A stretch of 64,000 nt of DNA. It comes from Acinetobacter populi (lineage in GTDB: Bacteria; Pseudomonadota; Gammaproteobacteria; Pseudomonadales; Moraxellaceae). Shown in pieces: positions 42,459 to 51,352 of this stretch. The stretch's first letter is position 1, and each line of letters opens with the position of its first letter. A model generated the notes under the pieces. That model was not told the origin of the DNA. It searched no databases and saw only the letters and a program-made list of their open reading frames with translations. The stretch is taken from assembly GCF_002174125.1 (NCBI RefSeq), contig NZ_NEXX01000001.1:1258963-1322962 (forward strand), read 5' to 3'. A program made the translations under genes and the position numbers.

Positions 42459-42759
42459 GGGCTTGTTGACACTTCATAAATAGATTGCGTTGTCGGCTAA
42501 AATTTCTTCAGACTAGGCACAAAGTGAAGGCAATAGCTATTCCCTTGTCGAGCTTTGTAACGACGTATGGGGGAATTTTAGCCACAACCCTGAGCAATAG
42601 CAAAGCACTGCTTTGCTAGCAGCGCAATGCGCCTCATACATCGTTATCTTGCACAGCAATACTGTTCATCATTTAGAATGACTAAATATCACTATTCATG
42701 CCTTGTATCGCCTAAAAAACGGCCACTTTTGCAATCATAGACGAAATGTTAACAAGCCC
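42459..42759. mobile_element. Non-coding inverted-repeat element (MITE-like), copy 2
   Basis: This 301-bp element is related to the one at 27936-28202 but inverted with respect to it. The ends are GGGCTTGTTGACACTTCAT and the complement of GGGCTTGTTAACATTTCGT. The flanking trinucleotide TTA is present on both sides (42456-42458 and 42760-42762), consistent with a target duplication. The internal part differs from copy 1 by a roughly 45-bp replacement containing AGCAAAGCAGTGCTTTGCT, a small hairpin. No ORF is present. It lies between pncB and eutC, 12 bp from the eutC stop. Confidence 0.72.
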
Positions 42760-42771
42760 TTATTCTCTCAT

Positions 42772-43593
42772 TTAATCGACGACATCATCCTTTAATAAAA
42801 ACAACTTAGGTGGAGTCTGCGTATTTTCAACCACAGCAATTTCATGTTGATCTTTAAGATGGACACCGGAAAACTGTAATTTCAACGATTGTGACATCAA
42901 TGCCAATAATCGCTGTGCTGCAACCAAAATTGGTAATCCCGCAGGTCGCACATTGGAAATACAGTTACGCATGGCATCATGACAACCAGTTTTGGCTTGC
43001 CATGTATAATAAATCCCAAGACTATCCGGCGAACTTAATCCAGGACGTTCACCAATTAGCATCACTAGCATTTTGGCATGCAGACGTTCTGCCACTTGAT
43101 CACCCAACGCAACCCGACTTCCCGTTGCAATCACAATCGGTGCAACAGACCAGTGCTTTTCTCTAAATAAATTGACCAGTTCAGTGACCAGTTTTGGTGC
43201 ATTTTCTTCAATTGCTCGGGCAGAAAGTCCATCACCAATCACAATTGCCACATCATAGCTCACATCCTGCCCTAGTTTGGTCAGCATCTCTGCCGACTGC
43301 TCGCTCAACACCCGACCAAAATCCGGACGTTTTAGATAAAGGGCTTTATCGGTTGCCTGACTATCTACGCTAAATACATCCAGATTTAAATGTGCCAGCT
43401 GTTGTTGTAATTGTTCAACAGCCAAAGTCTGCAATACTGCATCCTTTGCCTGTGCATGGTCATATTGAAAACTCAGCAAAGGCTTGGTCGGCACACTACA
43501 ACCTGCTCGACCTAGTGCAATTCTGGCATCGGTATATTGTTTCAGTTTTTGCCAGATATCCTGATGCACCGGAGAATGCTCATGACTTTTCAT
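42772..43593 (-). CDS. eutC: Ethanolamine ammonia-lyase small subunit
   Basis: This is the small subunit of the adenosylcobalamin-dependent lyase that splits ethanolamine to acetaldehyde and ammonia. The 273 residues fit EutC; the motif VIGDGLSARAIEENAP and the later LIGERPGLSSPDSLGIY are strongly conserved. The gene ends 12 bp from the inverted-repeat element, whose insertion may have replaced the native downstream region. It is coupled to eutB with a 15-bp gap. Confidence 0.95.
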   Translation of the reverse strand: MKSHEHSPVHQDIWQKLKQYTDARIALGRAGCSVPTKPLLSFQYDHAQAKDAVLQTLAVEQLQQQLAHLNLDVFSVDSQATDKALYLKRPDFGRVLSEQSAEMLTKLGQDVSYDVAIVIGDGLSARAIEENAPKLVTELVNLFREKHWSVAPIVIATGSRVALGDQVAERLHAKMLVMLIGERPGLSSPDSLGIYYTWQAKTGCHDAMRNCISNVRPAGLPILVAAQRLLALMSQSLKLQFSGVHLKDQHEIAVVENTQTPPKLFLLKDDVVD

Positions 43594-43608
43594 CGTTAAT
43601 GTCCTGTC

Positions 43609-44994
43609 TTAAGATGCCAGAATACGTGCAAAATTCGGTGGTAACTGTTTTGCCCATTCAATATGGTGCTGTTGTTGCTGAAAAATCCCCTGCTGTGCAA
43701 GCCAAACGGAAAATTCCGGTGCTGGTTGTAAACCCAGTAACTGGCGGATATATAAGGCATCATGAAAAGATGTGGTCTGATAATTCAACATCACATCATC
43801 CGAACCGGGAATCCCCATAATAAAATTAATTCCTGCAGTCGCCAGCATGGTCAGTAACATATCCATATCATCCTGATCGGCATCTGCATGATTGGTATAA
43901 CAAATATCACAACCCATCGGCACGCCCAGTAATTTCCCACAAAAATGGTCTTCCAGTCCTGCCCGGATAATCTGCTTACCATTGTAAAGATATTCCGGAC
44001 CAATAAAGCCCACCACAGTATTAACCAGTAATGGTTTAAATTCCCGTGCAACTGCATAGGCACGTGCTTCAATGGTTTGTTGATCGACATTAAAATGGGT
44101 ATTACTGGATAAGGCACTGCCTTGCCCAGTCTCAAAATACATGACATTTTGTCCGACTGTGCCCCGATTCAGACTCAATCCAGCCTCATAACCTTCTTGC
44201 AATAGCTGTAAACTAATCCCAAAACTTTCATTGGCTTTTTCTGTTCCTGCGATCGACTGGAAGACCAGATCAAGCGGTACATTTTTCTCCACCAATTGTA
44301 TTGCCGAACTGATATGGGTTAATACACAAGATTGTGTCGGAATCTGATATTCCTGAATAATCTGATCCAATAGTTTTAATAAATCGGATAAATTCTGAAT
44401 ATTATCTGTTGCTGGATTAATGCCTATCACAGCATCACCATTACCATACATCAAACCATCGACAATACTGGCCGAAATACCCAGTAGATCATCAGTTGGG
44501 TGATTAGGTTGTAAACGGGTAGACAAGCAACCTTCCAGACCAATGGTATTACGAAATCTGGTCACGACCCGACATTTTTTTGCCACCAGAATCAAATCCT
44601 GCACACGCATGATTTTACTCACTGCTGCCACCATCTCCGGTGTAAAGGCAAACTGTAATTGCTGTAATTTTTCTGTGGTTGCTTCTTCACCCAGCAGCCA
44701 GTCACGTAAATCACCCACCGTAAAATGGGCAATTTCCGCAAAAGCCTGTGCATCATGCCGATCAATAATCAGGCGTGTTACCTCATCCTCTTCATAGGGA
44801 ATGACCACTTCATTTAGAAATACCGTCAGGGGTAAATCAGCCAAAGCCATCTGGGCTGCTACACGCTCGGTGGAATCCAGCGCAGCAATACCGGCAAGCT
44901 CATCTCCCGAACGTAATGGTGTCGCTTTAGCCAACAGACTTTTTAAGTCATTAAAATGATAGCGTGTCTGACCAACATCCTGATAATAACGCAT
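43609..44994 (-). CDS. eutB: Ethanolamine ammonia-lyase large subunit
   Basis: This is the catalytic large subunit, 461 residues, full length. It forms the TIM barrel that binds adenosylcobalamin with EutC. Conserved segments are RFRNTIGLEGCLSTRLQPNHPTDD, ETGQGSALSSNTH and MGCDICYTNHADADQ. No reactivase (EutA), microcompartment or acetaldehyde dehydrogenase genes are adjacent. This is the short eutBC-permease form of the pathway. Confidence 0.96.
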   Translation of the reverse strand: MRYYQDVGQTRYHFNDLKSLLAKATPLRSGDELAGIAALDSTERVAAQMALADLPLTVFLNEVVIPYEEDEVTRLIIDRHDAQAFAEIAHFTVGDLRDWLLGEEATTEKLQQLQFAFTPEMVAAVSKIMRVQDLILVAKKCRVVTRFRNTIGLEGCLSTRLQPNHPTDDLLGISASIVDGLMYGNGDAVIGINPATDNIQNLSDLLKLLDQIIQEYQIPTQSCVLTHISSAIQLVEKNVPLDLVFQSIAGTEKANESFGISLQLLQEGYEAGLSLNRGTVGQNVMYFETGQGSALSSNTHFNVDQQTIEARAYAVAREFKPLLVNTVVGFIGPEYLYNGKQIIRAGLEDHFCGKLLGVPMGCDICYTNHADADQDDMDMLLTMLATAGINFIMGIPGSDDVMLNYQTTSFHDALYIRQLLGLQPAPEFSVWLAQQGIFQQQQHHIEWAKQLPPNFARILAS

Positions 44995-45016
44995 TACTTG
45001 ATCTCCCTCATCCTGC

Positions 45017-46447
45017 CTAGTTTAACTCTTCTTCCGCAGCTTTAAGTTGGGCAAACTCCTCTTCCGGTGTACCACTGACCAAATGATGACGACTATAAAA
45101 CATAAAGTATGCAATAAATGCCACATAAATTGCTGCCGCCATAAACCATACTTTTGGATCAACCATCAGCCCAGCAACCACAGCAATTGCCGCCAGTACC
45201 AATGCAATACTTGACGTAATAATGCCACCGGGTGTTTTATAGGGACGTTTTAAATCCGGACGGGACAAACGTAATTTAATGTGAGACAACATCATTAATA
45301 CATAAGAAATGGTAGCCCCAAATACTGCCATCAAAATTAATAAGTCGCCTTCACCTGTTAATGACAACAAGAACCCGATAATTCCTGGGATAATAATCGC
45401 CAGAAAAGGTGCTTTGTTTTTATTGGTGAGAGAAAGGTTTTTCGGTAAATAGCCCGCACGGGACAAGGCAAAAATTTGTCGTGAATAGGCATAAATAATC
45501 GAGAAAAAGCTCGCAATCAAGCCTGCCAAGCCGACAAAATTCACAAAGCTGGCCAACCATGTATTCTGACCGTATACCGCAACCAAGGCATCAACCAGTG
45601 GTGCACCAGAAGCTTTTAAGGCATCAGCACCGGCAGCACCAGCGCCTAAAAACAAGATCAACAATGCAAAAGCAGCCAAAATTAACATGGCACCAATCAA
45701 TCCCCTTGGTAAGGATTTTGCGGGATCTTTGGCTTCCTCGGCAGCCAGTGGCACACCTTCTACTGCCAGAAAGAACCAGATGGCATAAGGTACAGCAGCC
45801 CAGATACCAATATAGCCAAACGGCAGAAAAGTACTTGCTCCGACGTTTTGAGTCGGTACAATGTTAAACAGGTTACTACTATTAAAATGCGGAATCATGG
45901 CAAAAATAAAGACGGCTAATGCCACACTGGCAATCGCAGTAATCACAAACATAATTTTTAGTGCTTCTCCGGCACCTTTTAAATGCAATCCCATAAAAAT
46001 CAGATAGCACAGCAGATAAATAAACCAGCCACCTATACCAAATAACGACTCACAATATGCACCAATAAAAACAGCTATCGCAGCAGGCGCAATCGCATAT
46101 TCGATTAAGATGGCTGTTCCAGTTAAATAACCACCCAACGGACCAAATGCTGCACGGGCAAAACTATATCCTCCACCTGCTGTCGGTAACATAGTCGCCA
46201 TTTCCGACATCGACAGGCACATGCATAAATACATAAATGCTACGACCACGGTGGCAATAAACATGCCACCCCAGCCACCCTGTGCAAGACCAAAATTCCA
46301 GCCAGCAAAATCTCCAGAAATTACATAAGCAACGCCTAAACCGACCAGCAGCACCCATCCCACGGCACCCTGTTTTAATTGTCGTTTAGCAAAATAATCT
46401 TCTTCTGTTGCAATGCCTGATCCGACCTCAGATTCTGAATGTGCCAT
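45017..46447 (-). CDS. eat: Ethanolamine permease (APC family)
   Basis: This is an inner-membrane amino acid/polyamine/organocation transporter of 476 residues with 12 membrane segments. Its neighbours eutB and eutC define the substrate as ethanolamine. I choose the ATG at 46447 (MAHSESEVGSG), with GAGG 8 bases upstream, over 46465. Typical family stretches are FAGWNFGLAQGGWGGMF and MLPTAGGGYSFARAAFGPLGGY. It is the first gene of the three-gene unit (permease, eutB, eutC); the promoter lies in 46448-46637. That gap also holds a multi-stem hairpin around 46570-46613, near the end of the neighbouring GST gene. Confidence 0.94.
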   Translation of the reverse strand: MAHSESEVGSGIATEEDYFAKRQLKQGAVGWVLLVGLGVAYVISGDFAGWNFGLAQGGWGGMFIATVVVAFMYLCMCLSMSEMATMLPTAGGGYSFARAAFGPLGGYLTGTAILIEYAIAPAAIAVFIGAYCESLFGIGGWFIYLLCYLIFMGLHLKGAGEALKIMFVITAIASVALAVFIFAMIPHFNSSNLFNIVPTQNVGASTFLPFGYIGIWAAVPYAIWFFLAVEGVPLAAEEAKDPAKSLPRGLIGAMLILAAFALLILFLGAGAAGADALKASGAPLVDALVAVYGQNTWLASFVNFVGLAGLIASFFSIIYAYSRQIFALSRAGYLPKNLSLTNKNKAPFLAIIIPGIIGFLLSLTGEGDLLILMAVFGATISYVLMMLSHIKLRLSRPDLKRPYKTPGGIITSSIALVLAAIAVVAGLMVDPKVWFMAAAIYVAFIAYFMFYSRHHLVSGTPEEEFAQLKAAEEELN

Positions 46448-46637
46448 ATACGCCTCGCAGTTCACAAATGTTATGGATGAGTTTATGCATATTGCATACC
46501 ATTTCTGTGACGGGTCAGTTCATCATAAGTTTCACGTGATTAATACCAAGTTTTCTAAAAGAAATAAAAATGTTGCTGATTGGTAAAATATCCTGAGCCG
46601 ACTCGGGCAACATCAGTATTGGAATGAGTCAGCAGAC

Positions 46638-47303
46638 CTAAAGCACCTGTCCTTTATCAGGACTCTTTTGCCGAGCGATTTGCAATGCTGGACGTTGTTC
46701 AATGCGTGCCAAATAGTCCTGAATATTAGGTAATGGTTTACCCTTTTGTGCCATCACCAAAGCCTGAAGAGGAAAACTCATCTGAATATCGGCAAAACTA
46801 AACTGATCTCCCGTGAAATACGGGTGTTTCGCCAGATGCTGTTCCAAAAAAGCAATATGTTCTTTTAATCTGGGCTTAGAAAACTGGTTTTGCACCTGTT
46901 GTCCGACTATTTTTGTCAAAGGACGGGCAAGTAATGGAACCGATTTTCCGCCAAGCTGCTCCATCACTAAAGTAAAGACCAGATAAGGCATCAGCGAACC
47001 TTCTGCATAATGCATCCAGTATTGGTACTGATTGAGTGCCTCACCAGACTGTGGCTTAAATTGCTGTGAAGGATCAAAGTTTGCCTGTAAATAATCTAGA
47101 ATCACCGCAGATTCGGCAATCACTTTGTCGTCATCGGTTAAAATCGGTGCTTTACCCAACGGATGGATCTGTTTAAGCTCAGGTGGTGCCGACATATTTG
47201 GCAGACGTTGATAATATTTCAGTTGATAATCTAACCCTAGCTCCTCAAGTGCCCAGAGAATCCGCATTGAACGGGAATGTTGCAGGTGATGAAGTGTGAG
47301 CAT
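46638..47303 (-). CDS. Glutathione S-transferase
   Basis: The product has 221 residues with an N-terminal thioredoxin-like domain (about 1-80: LTLHHLQHSRSMRILWALEELGLDYQL, with HPLGKAPILTDD and ESAVILDYL for glutathione binding) and an all-helical C-terminal domain with FTGDQFSFADIQM. It is of the bacterial GstB-like class by N-terminal sequence. The substrate is unknown. It stands alone upstream of the divergent phosphodiesterase lipoprotein gene. Confidence 0.92.
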   Translation of the reverse strand: MLTLHHLQHSRSMRILWALEELGLDYQLKYYQRLPNMSAPPELKQIHPLGKAPILTDDDKVIAESAVILDYLQANFDPSQQFKPQSGEALNQYQYWMHYAEGSLMPYLVFTLVMEQLGGKSVPLLARPLTKIVGQQVQNQFSKPRLKEHIAFLEQHLAKHPYFTGDQFSFADIQMSFPLQALVMAQKGKPLPNIQDYLARIEQRPALQIARQKSPDKGQVL

Positions 47304-47516
47304 ATCTATGTTATTCCTTTGAAGTCATTTTCCTTGTTCCACAGTCTATCAAAACCAATTTCAAAGGAGATGTCTATGGATATTTCTTATTTATTCATTC
47401 TGTGAAACAGTCGATTTTTTTAATTAAAACTTAAATAAACTGTAAAAAATTTTAAATAATAATGTCATAACTCCACCCTAGTCTTCTTAACTCGTTCAAT
47501 ACATCATGAAGAAATT

Positions 47517-49907
47517 ATGAAGATATCCGCACTTACCCTCTCCATTTTATTGGCATTTTCACTTACCGGTTGTGGTAGCGATGATCACTCTAACAATTCA
47601 CCGGAAGCAGAAACACCACAAAACCCCGATGATGGCTCAAATCCCGATGAAGGTTCAGTGACCGAGCCTTTACCTGAAGCCAAAGTTTTATATGAAGTCA
47701 ATTTTGCCGAACAAAATAGCTTACCGGCTGGCTGGACAGCAGTAAGTAGTAATGCGGGTAGTGTGTCCGTTCAAGATGGCCATCTGTATATTGATGGTCG
47801 TAAGCATGATACCAATATGACCACTGTCATGCTGCCAGAAGCCACACAGAACTATACTGATTATCGTGTGGATGTCGAATTTACCTTTGAAAATCCAAAC
47901 AATAGCGGTCGCTGGGGAAGTATCGTTTATCGCGCTACCGGCACAGCGTCCAATCCAGAACCTTACTATCAGTTTGCAATTCGCTCAAATGCAACAGCAA
48001 GTAACGGCACGGAATTTGCCTTAAGACAAGATAGCAAATGGAATGTGCAAAGTAGCAAGGCATTTACAGAAGCCATTGATCCACAAAAAGTATATAAAGC
48101 CACAGTGATTGTACATGGCAATCGTGTCAGACAATATCTGAATGAACAATTAATGGAAGATGTAGAACTTCCTTCCGATCAGATCAAGGGGGCAATTGGC
48201 TTATCTACTGCTGGTCTGGTCATGAAAGTAAATAGCATTAAAGTGACAGAACAATGGGAATCTTTGCCCAACATCAATAGCACCGCAACAGATGTACAGG
48301 AATCAGGAACCTATGCCTCTTTAGCACCGACCATCATTCAGAAAGTTCAAACTGCTAGTGATGCTATCCCCAATGCCAGTCAAGTTTTTTACCAACTTGA
48401 TAAAAGTCTTAATCTTAATGATTTAACAGGTAAGAAAATTACGACATTAAAAGAATATCTGGCGGATAGTACACACCGCACCATTCCAGTATTACAAATT
48501 AATGATGAAGCCACCCTCACATCGCTTAAAAATATTTCACAATCTATCGATCTTGAAGACATCACTTTGACATCCAGTAATCCGGATTTATTACGTACTG
48601 CTCATAGCATCCTGCCTACTATTCGTACTGCTCTGGATTTACGCAGTACCACACTGGGTAATAGCCGTGCAGAATTGCTCTCTATTGCTAGACAAACCAA
48701 TCAAGCTAATGCCCGTATTGTTATTCTGCCAGCCAGCTTGGCCACAAAAGAGAATGTTGGTTATATTCAGAAATTACTGGTCACTGTATGGGTAGATTCA
48801 TCCGCTACGACGGTAAATGATGCAGCCAATATCATTGTTTCCGGTGCAAATGGTATTATGGCATCCAACAGTGATGTATTTAACAGTGTATTAAGACAAT
48901 TTCCACGTTATACCTTATTACGTAAACCACTTATTATTGGACATCGTGGTGTACCAAGTCTGGAAGATGAAAATACGTTAGAAGGTTTAAAAGAATCTGT
49001 TCGTCTGGGTGTCGATGCCGTAGAAAATGATATTTATGTCACCACCGATAATCACCTAGTGATCATGCATGATGACAGCGTTGACCGTACCACAAATGGT
49101 CAAGGGAATATCGAAGATATGTCTTTGGCACAGGTTAAACAACTGGCAACAAAACCTAAAGGTTATAAAATTCCAACACTGGGTGAATTCTTTGGCGAGT
49201 TGAAAAACAATAAAAATGTTATGCATTTTGTTGAACTAAAAAGCAGTAATGAAAAAATTGTCGCCCAACTGAAAAAAGAAATTGAAGAATATGGCGTTGA
49301 TGATCAGATCGTCACTATCTCATTTATTCCTGACCAAATCAAACGCATGAAAACCATTTTGCCAGGCGTTTCTACCGGCTTTTTAACAGATGCACCTAAT
49401 TCTGGCAATGTGTTAAAAGACGCACGAACAGTGATGCAAACAACTCAGGGTTATACTTCGACCTTTAATCCATCTTATGGCAATGTTACATCAGCATTAA
49501 TGGAAGCGGTAAAACATCGTGGCATTACCTTCTGGCCATGGACTGTAAATGATGAAACTGCGTTTAAAAAGCTTTATGTTGCTGGTACTTATGGTTTAAC
49601 AACCAACTATGCACAATATGCGTCTAAATATGTGGTTGATCTAAAAACAGCTACTACAGCAACCGCTAAAGTAGGGCAGGCCATGAATATTAGTGCTCAG
49701 TTAACCACTCAGGAAGGTGCTAAATCTACTGCGAATGCCAACCAATTTGTGATTCTGGCGGGTGCACCCACCTATACAGTCAATGGTAGTAATCTTACAT
49801 TTAAGGCCAAAGGTACAGCCTATGTTTTACCTGGCTATCGATATAATATTGATAATACCTACAATTACACTATCTTTAGTGCACCTGTAAAAGTAACGAT
49901 TGAATAA
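47517..49907 (+). CDS. Lipoprotein glycerophosphodiester phosphodiesterase, multidomain
   Basis: This is a large exported protein of 796 residues. A signal peptide ends in the lipobox LTGC (Cys19), then an Asp/Glu/Pro-rich linker. Next comes a beta-sandwich domain (about 60-245) resembling concanavalin-type or family-16-like sugar-binding folds. A middle domain without recognised family precedes a C-terminal GDPD TIM barrel (about 480-700). GDPD residues are visible in HRGVPSLEDENT, EDIYV-like ENDIYVTTDNHLVIMHDD and FVELK. The last 80 residues form a small beta domain. It probably scavenges glycerol phosphate outside the inner membrane. The leader is very AT-rich. Confidence 0.87.
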   Translation: MKISALTLSILLAFSLTGCGSDDHSNNSPEAETPQNPDDGSNPDEGSVTEPLPEAKVLYEVNFAEQNSLPAGWTAVSSNAGSVSVQDGHLYIDGRKHDTNMTTVMLPEATQNYTDYRVDVEFTFENPNNSGRWGSIVYRATGTASNPEPYYQFAIRSNATASNGTEFALRQDSKWNVQSSKAFTEAIDPQKVYKATVIVHGNRVRQYLNEQLMEDVELPSDQIKGAIGLSTAGLVMKVNSIKVTEQWESLPNINSTATDVQESGTYASLAPTIIQKVQTASDAIPNASQVFYQLDKSLNLNDLTGKKITTLKEYLADSTHRTIPVLQINDEATLTSLKNISQSIDLEDITLTSSNPDLLRTAHSILPTIRTALDLRSTTLGNSRAELLSIARQTNQANARIVILPASLATKENVGYIQKLLVTVWVDSSATTVNDAANIIVSGANGIMASNSDVFNSVLRQFPRYTLLRKPLIIGHRGVPSLEDENTLEGLKESVRLGVDAVENDIYVTTDNHLVIMHDDSVDRTTNGQGNIEDMSLAQVKQLATKPKGYKIPTLGEFFGELKNNKNVMHFVELKSSNEKIVAQLKKEIEEYGVDDQIVTISFIPDQIKRMKTILPGVSTGFLTDAPNSGNVLKDARTVMQTTQGYTSTFNPSYGNVTSALMEAVKHRGITFWPWTVNDETAFKKLYVAGTYGLTTNYAQYASKYVVDLKTATTATAKVGQAMNISAQLTTQEGAKSTANANQFVILAGAPTYTVNGSNLTFKAKGTAYVLPGYRYNIDNTYNYTIFSAPVKVTIE

Positions 49908-49920
49908 TTCTAGGATATTT

Positions 49921-49944
49921 GAGCGAGCAATTTATTGCTCGCTC
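49921..49944 (+). terminator. Terminator after the phosphodiesterase gene
   Basis: GAGCGAGCAA/TTGCTCGCTC forms a perfect 10-bp stem with a 4-base loop, followed by TTGTATTT on the plus strand. Confidence 0.82.
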
Positions 49945-49958
49945 TTGTATTTAGCCAT

Positions 49959-50270
49959 CTACTTGGATATCGGCTCAGCAGTAGATTGTTTTAATTTTTT
50001 CATAAATTGTCCAAACTGAGGTATCATTTCCTGAAATAAAGGATGATCCCTATTTTCCAGCATTACTTCGCCAAATAATTTTAAACCTACTGCAAAAGAG
50101 ATTGAGGTTTGCTCATCCTCAAACAATTTAGCATTTTTTAATCGTTCCACAATTGCAAGAATATCATCATGATTACCTGTATTAAACTCAAGTGGTTGAG
50201 TATAGGTAGAGGGCTGCCCTTTGGCATCTGCCACATGCTGGACTGTAATATGATATTGATGTTGTTTCAT
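49959..50270 (-). CDS. DUF3861-family protein
   Basis: This small cytosolic protein of 103 residues has the DUF3861 pattern: KQHQYHITVQHV, the NHDDILAIVERLK segment, and the C-terminal FQEMIPQFGQFMKKLK. The start at 50270 is set by AAGGAAA 8 bases upstream; a longer frame from 50312 runs into the regulator gene. The function is unknown. It is the third gene of a padR / fur-like / DUF3861 unit. Confidence 0.82.
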   Translation of the reverse strand: MKQHQYHITVQHVADAKGQPSTYTQPLEFNTGNHDDILAIVERLKNAKLFEDEQTSISFAVGLKLFGEVMLENRDHPLFQEMIPQFGQFMKKLKQSTAEPISK

Positions 50271-50280
50271 GTCTTTTCCT

Positions 50281-50712
50281 TTATATTTTAAGTGGTTGTA
50301 ATTTAATATCATTCCCAGTATTCACCTCGATATCCAGCAAATGAATATTGAATTTCTGCAATAAATCCTGCAAGGAATGAATAAACTGCGTCTGGTTTAG
50401 ATGATCATCTATCACACATTTAATCTGTAAAACCTGAGATTCGGCCACTTCTACTGCCGAATATCGTGCTTCACCGCGATAAAACTGCTGTTGGGCAATT
50501 AAACCGACCTCTTCCAGATCCTTGATGACACGATATATGGTAGCTAAACTTAATTTATTGAAATTAATATATAATTTCTGATAAATTTGCTTCACTGAGA
50601 GTATTTCGGTTTGATTTTCCAGCAAACTCAACACCGCAATTCGGGTCTGTGTAACTTTTAATCCAGCTTTTTTTAAACGCTGTTGAATTTGTGTAGTCAT
50701 CATCATACTCAT
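50281..50712 (-). CDS. Fur-like regulator with degenerate metal sites
   Basis: The product has 143 residues. The N-terminal winged helix is well kept: LKKAGLKVTQTRIAVLSLLENQ and LSLATIYRVIKDLEEVGLI. The Fur/Zur metal motifs (HxHxH, CxxC) are absent; only one cysteine is present in the whole protein. Thus it probably does not sense metal in the canonical way. The gene starts directly after the padR stop, with several in-frame ATGs at the start (MSMMM). A DNA-binding partner or adaptor role for the padR operon is possible, by inference. Confidence 0.82.
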   Translation of the reverse strand: MSMMMTTQIQQRLKKAGLKVTQTRIAVLSLLENQTEILSVKQIYQKLYINFNKLSLATIYRVIKDLEEVGLIAQQQFYRGEARYSAVEVAESQVLQIKCVIDDHLNQTQFIHSLQDLLQKFNIHLLDIEVNTGNDIKLQPLKI

Positions 50713-51237
50713 CTATAAACGACCAATCGCAACGGCCACCTGATCTATTTTCTCAGCAATACTATGGATTTTTTCTTGCTCAATGTCTGTTGAAGCAAGT
50801 TGCAGACGTAATGCTGTTTTTAAATTTTCCATCGCACGATGAATATCACGGTATTGATCATTTTCCTGAAAACTACGTTTCATTTGCAGTTTTTCTAGCA
50901 ATTTCTTTACCAAATCTTGCTGTTGCTGCAAATGAAGCTGCCCCGCTTCAGTGATTTGATATTGCTTGGGTTCTGCTTCTGCATCAGGTGTGATAATCAG
51001 TCCTGCTTCTTCCAGCGCATTTAATGTCGGATAAATGGTTCCTGCACTCGGTATATAACCGCCACCCACCAGATCACTGATGGCTTTAATCACTTCATAA
51101 CCATGTTTGGGTTGTTGCTCAATCAAATACAAGACCAACAATTTAATGCGGCCCGCTTCAAATAAACGACTACGTCTTCCGCCACGATACTGGTTATCTT
51201 TTTCTTCACCAAAGGAATGTTTACGATAAGGTTTCAT
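50713..51237 (-). CDS. PadR-family transcriptional regulator (YqjI-like)
   Basis: The product has 174 residues. A short basic N-terminus precedes the PadR winged helix (about 28-100: IKLLVLYLIEQQPKHGYEVIKAISDLVGGGYIPSAGTIYPTLNALEEAGLI), then a helical C-terminal dimerisation region. The similarity to E. coli YqjI is in the winged helix; the Cys/His-rich N-terminus of YqjI is not present. It leads the three-gene unit and has a palindromic AT-rich site about 40 bp upstream, suggesting autorepression. Confidence 0.88.
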   Translation of the reverse strand: MKPYRKHSFGEEKDNQYRGGRRSRLFEAGRIKLLVLYLIEQQPKHGYEVIKAISDLVGGGYIPSAGTIYPTLNALEEAGLIITPDAEAEPKQYQITEAGQLHLQQQQDLVKKLLEKLQMKRSFQENDQYRDIHRAMENLKTALRLQLASTDIEQEKIHSIAEKIDQVAVAIGRL

Positions 51238-51269
51238 TATGTTTTCTCTATTTCATATGATTACACCAC

Positions 51270-51296
51270 TTAAGATATATTAAGATATATCTTAAT
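51270..51296. promoter_or_regulatory. Palindromic operator upstream of padR
   Basis: ATTAAGATATATCTTAAT (51279-51296) is a perfect 18-bp palindrome. An additional direct half-site TTAAGATATA overlaps its left side (from 51270). It lies 42-59 bp upstream of padR, in the promoter region, fitting autoregulation by PadR. Confidence 0.65.
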
Positions 51297-51313
51297 GCAA
51301 GTAGAGAAATAAA

Positions 51314-51342
51314 AAAGGACACAAAATAAATTTGCATCCTTT
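51314..51342 (-). terminator. Terminator after guaA / small ORF
   Basis: On the minus strand AAAGGATGCAAA pairs with TTTTGTGTCCTTT (including two G-T pairs) and is followed by a T tract. It lies 11 bp downstream of the small ORF. Confidence 0.75.
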
Positions 51343-51352
51343 ATTGGCATAC

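Noticed and set aside
42378..42771. Structured small RNA gene in the pncB-eutC gap
   Set aside because: The sequence is a second copy of the inverted-repeat element with a target duplication, which explains the structure better.
46571..46612. Rho-independent terminator near the GST gene
   Set aside because: The nested stems (TGTTGC/GCAACA with an inner CCTGAG/CTCGGG) are imperfect and no T tract follows on either strand, so I mention it only as structure in the gap.
50281..50712. Fur-like gene as the main ferric uptake regulator
   Set aside because: The metal-binding His/Cys motifs are missing, and the gene is embedded in a padR operon.
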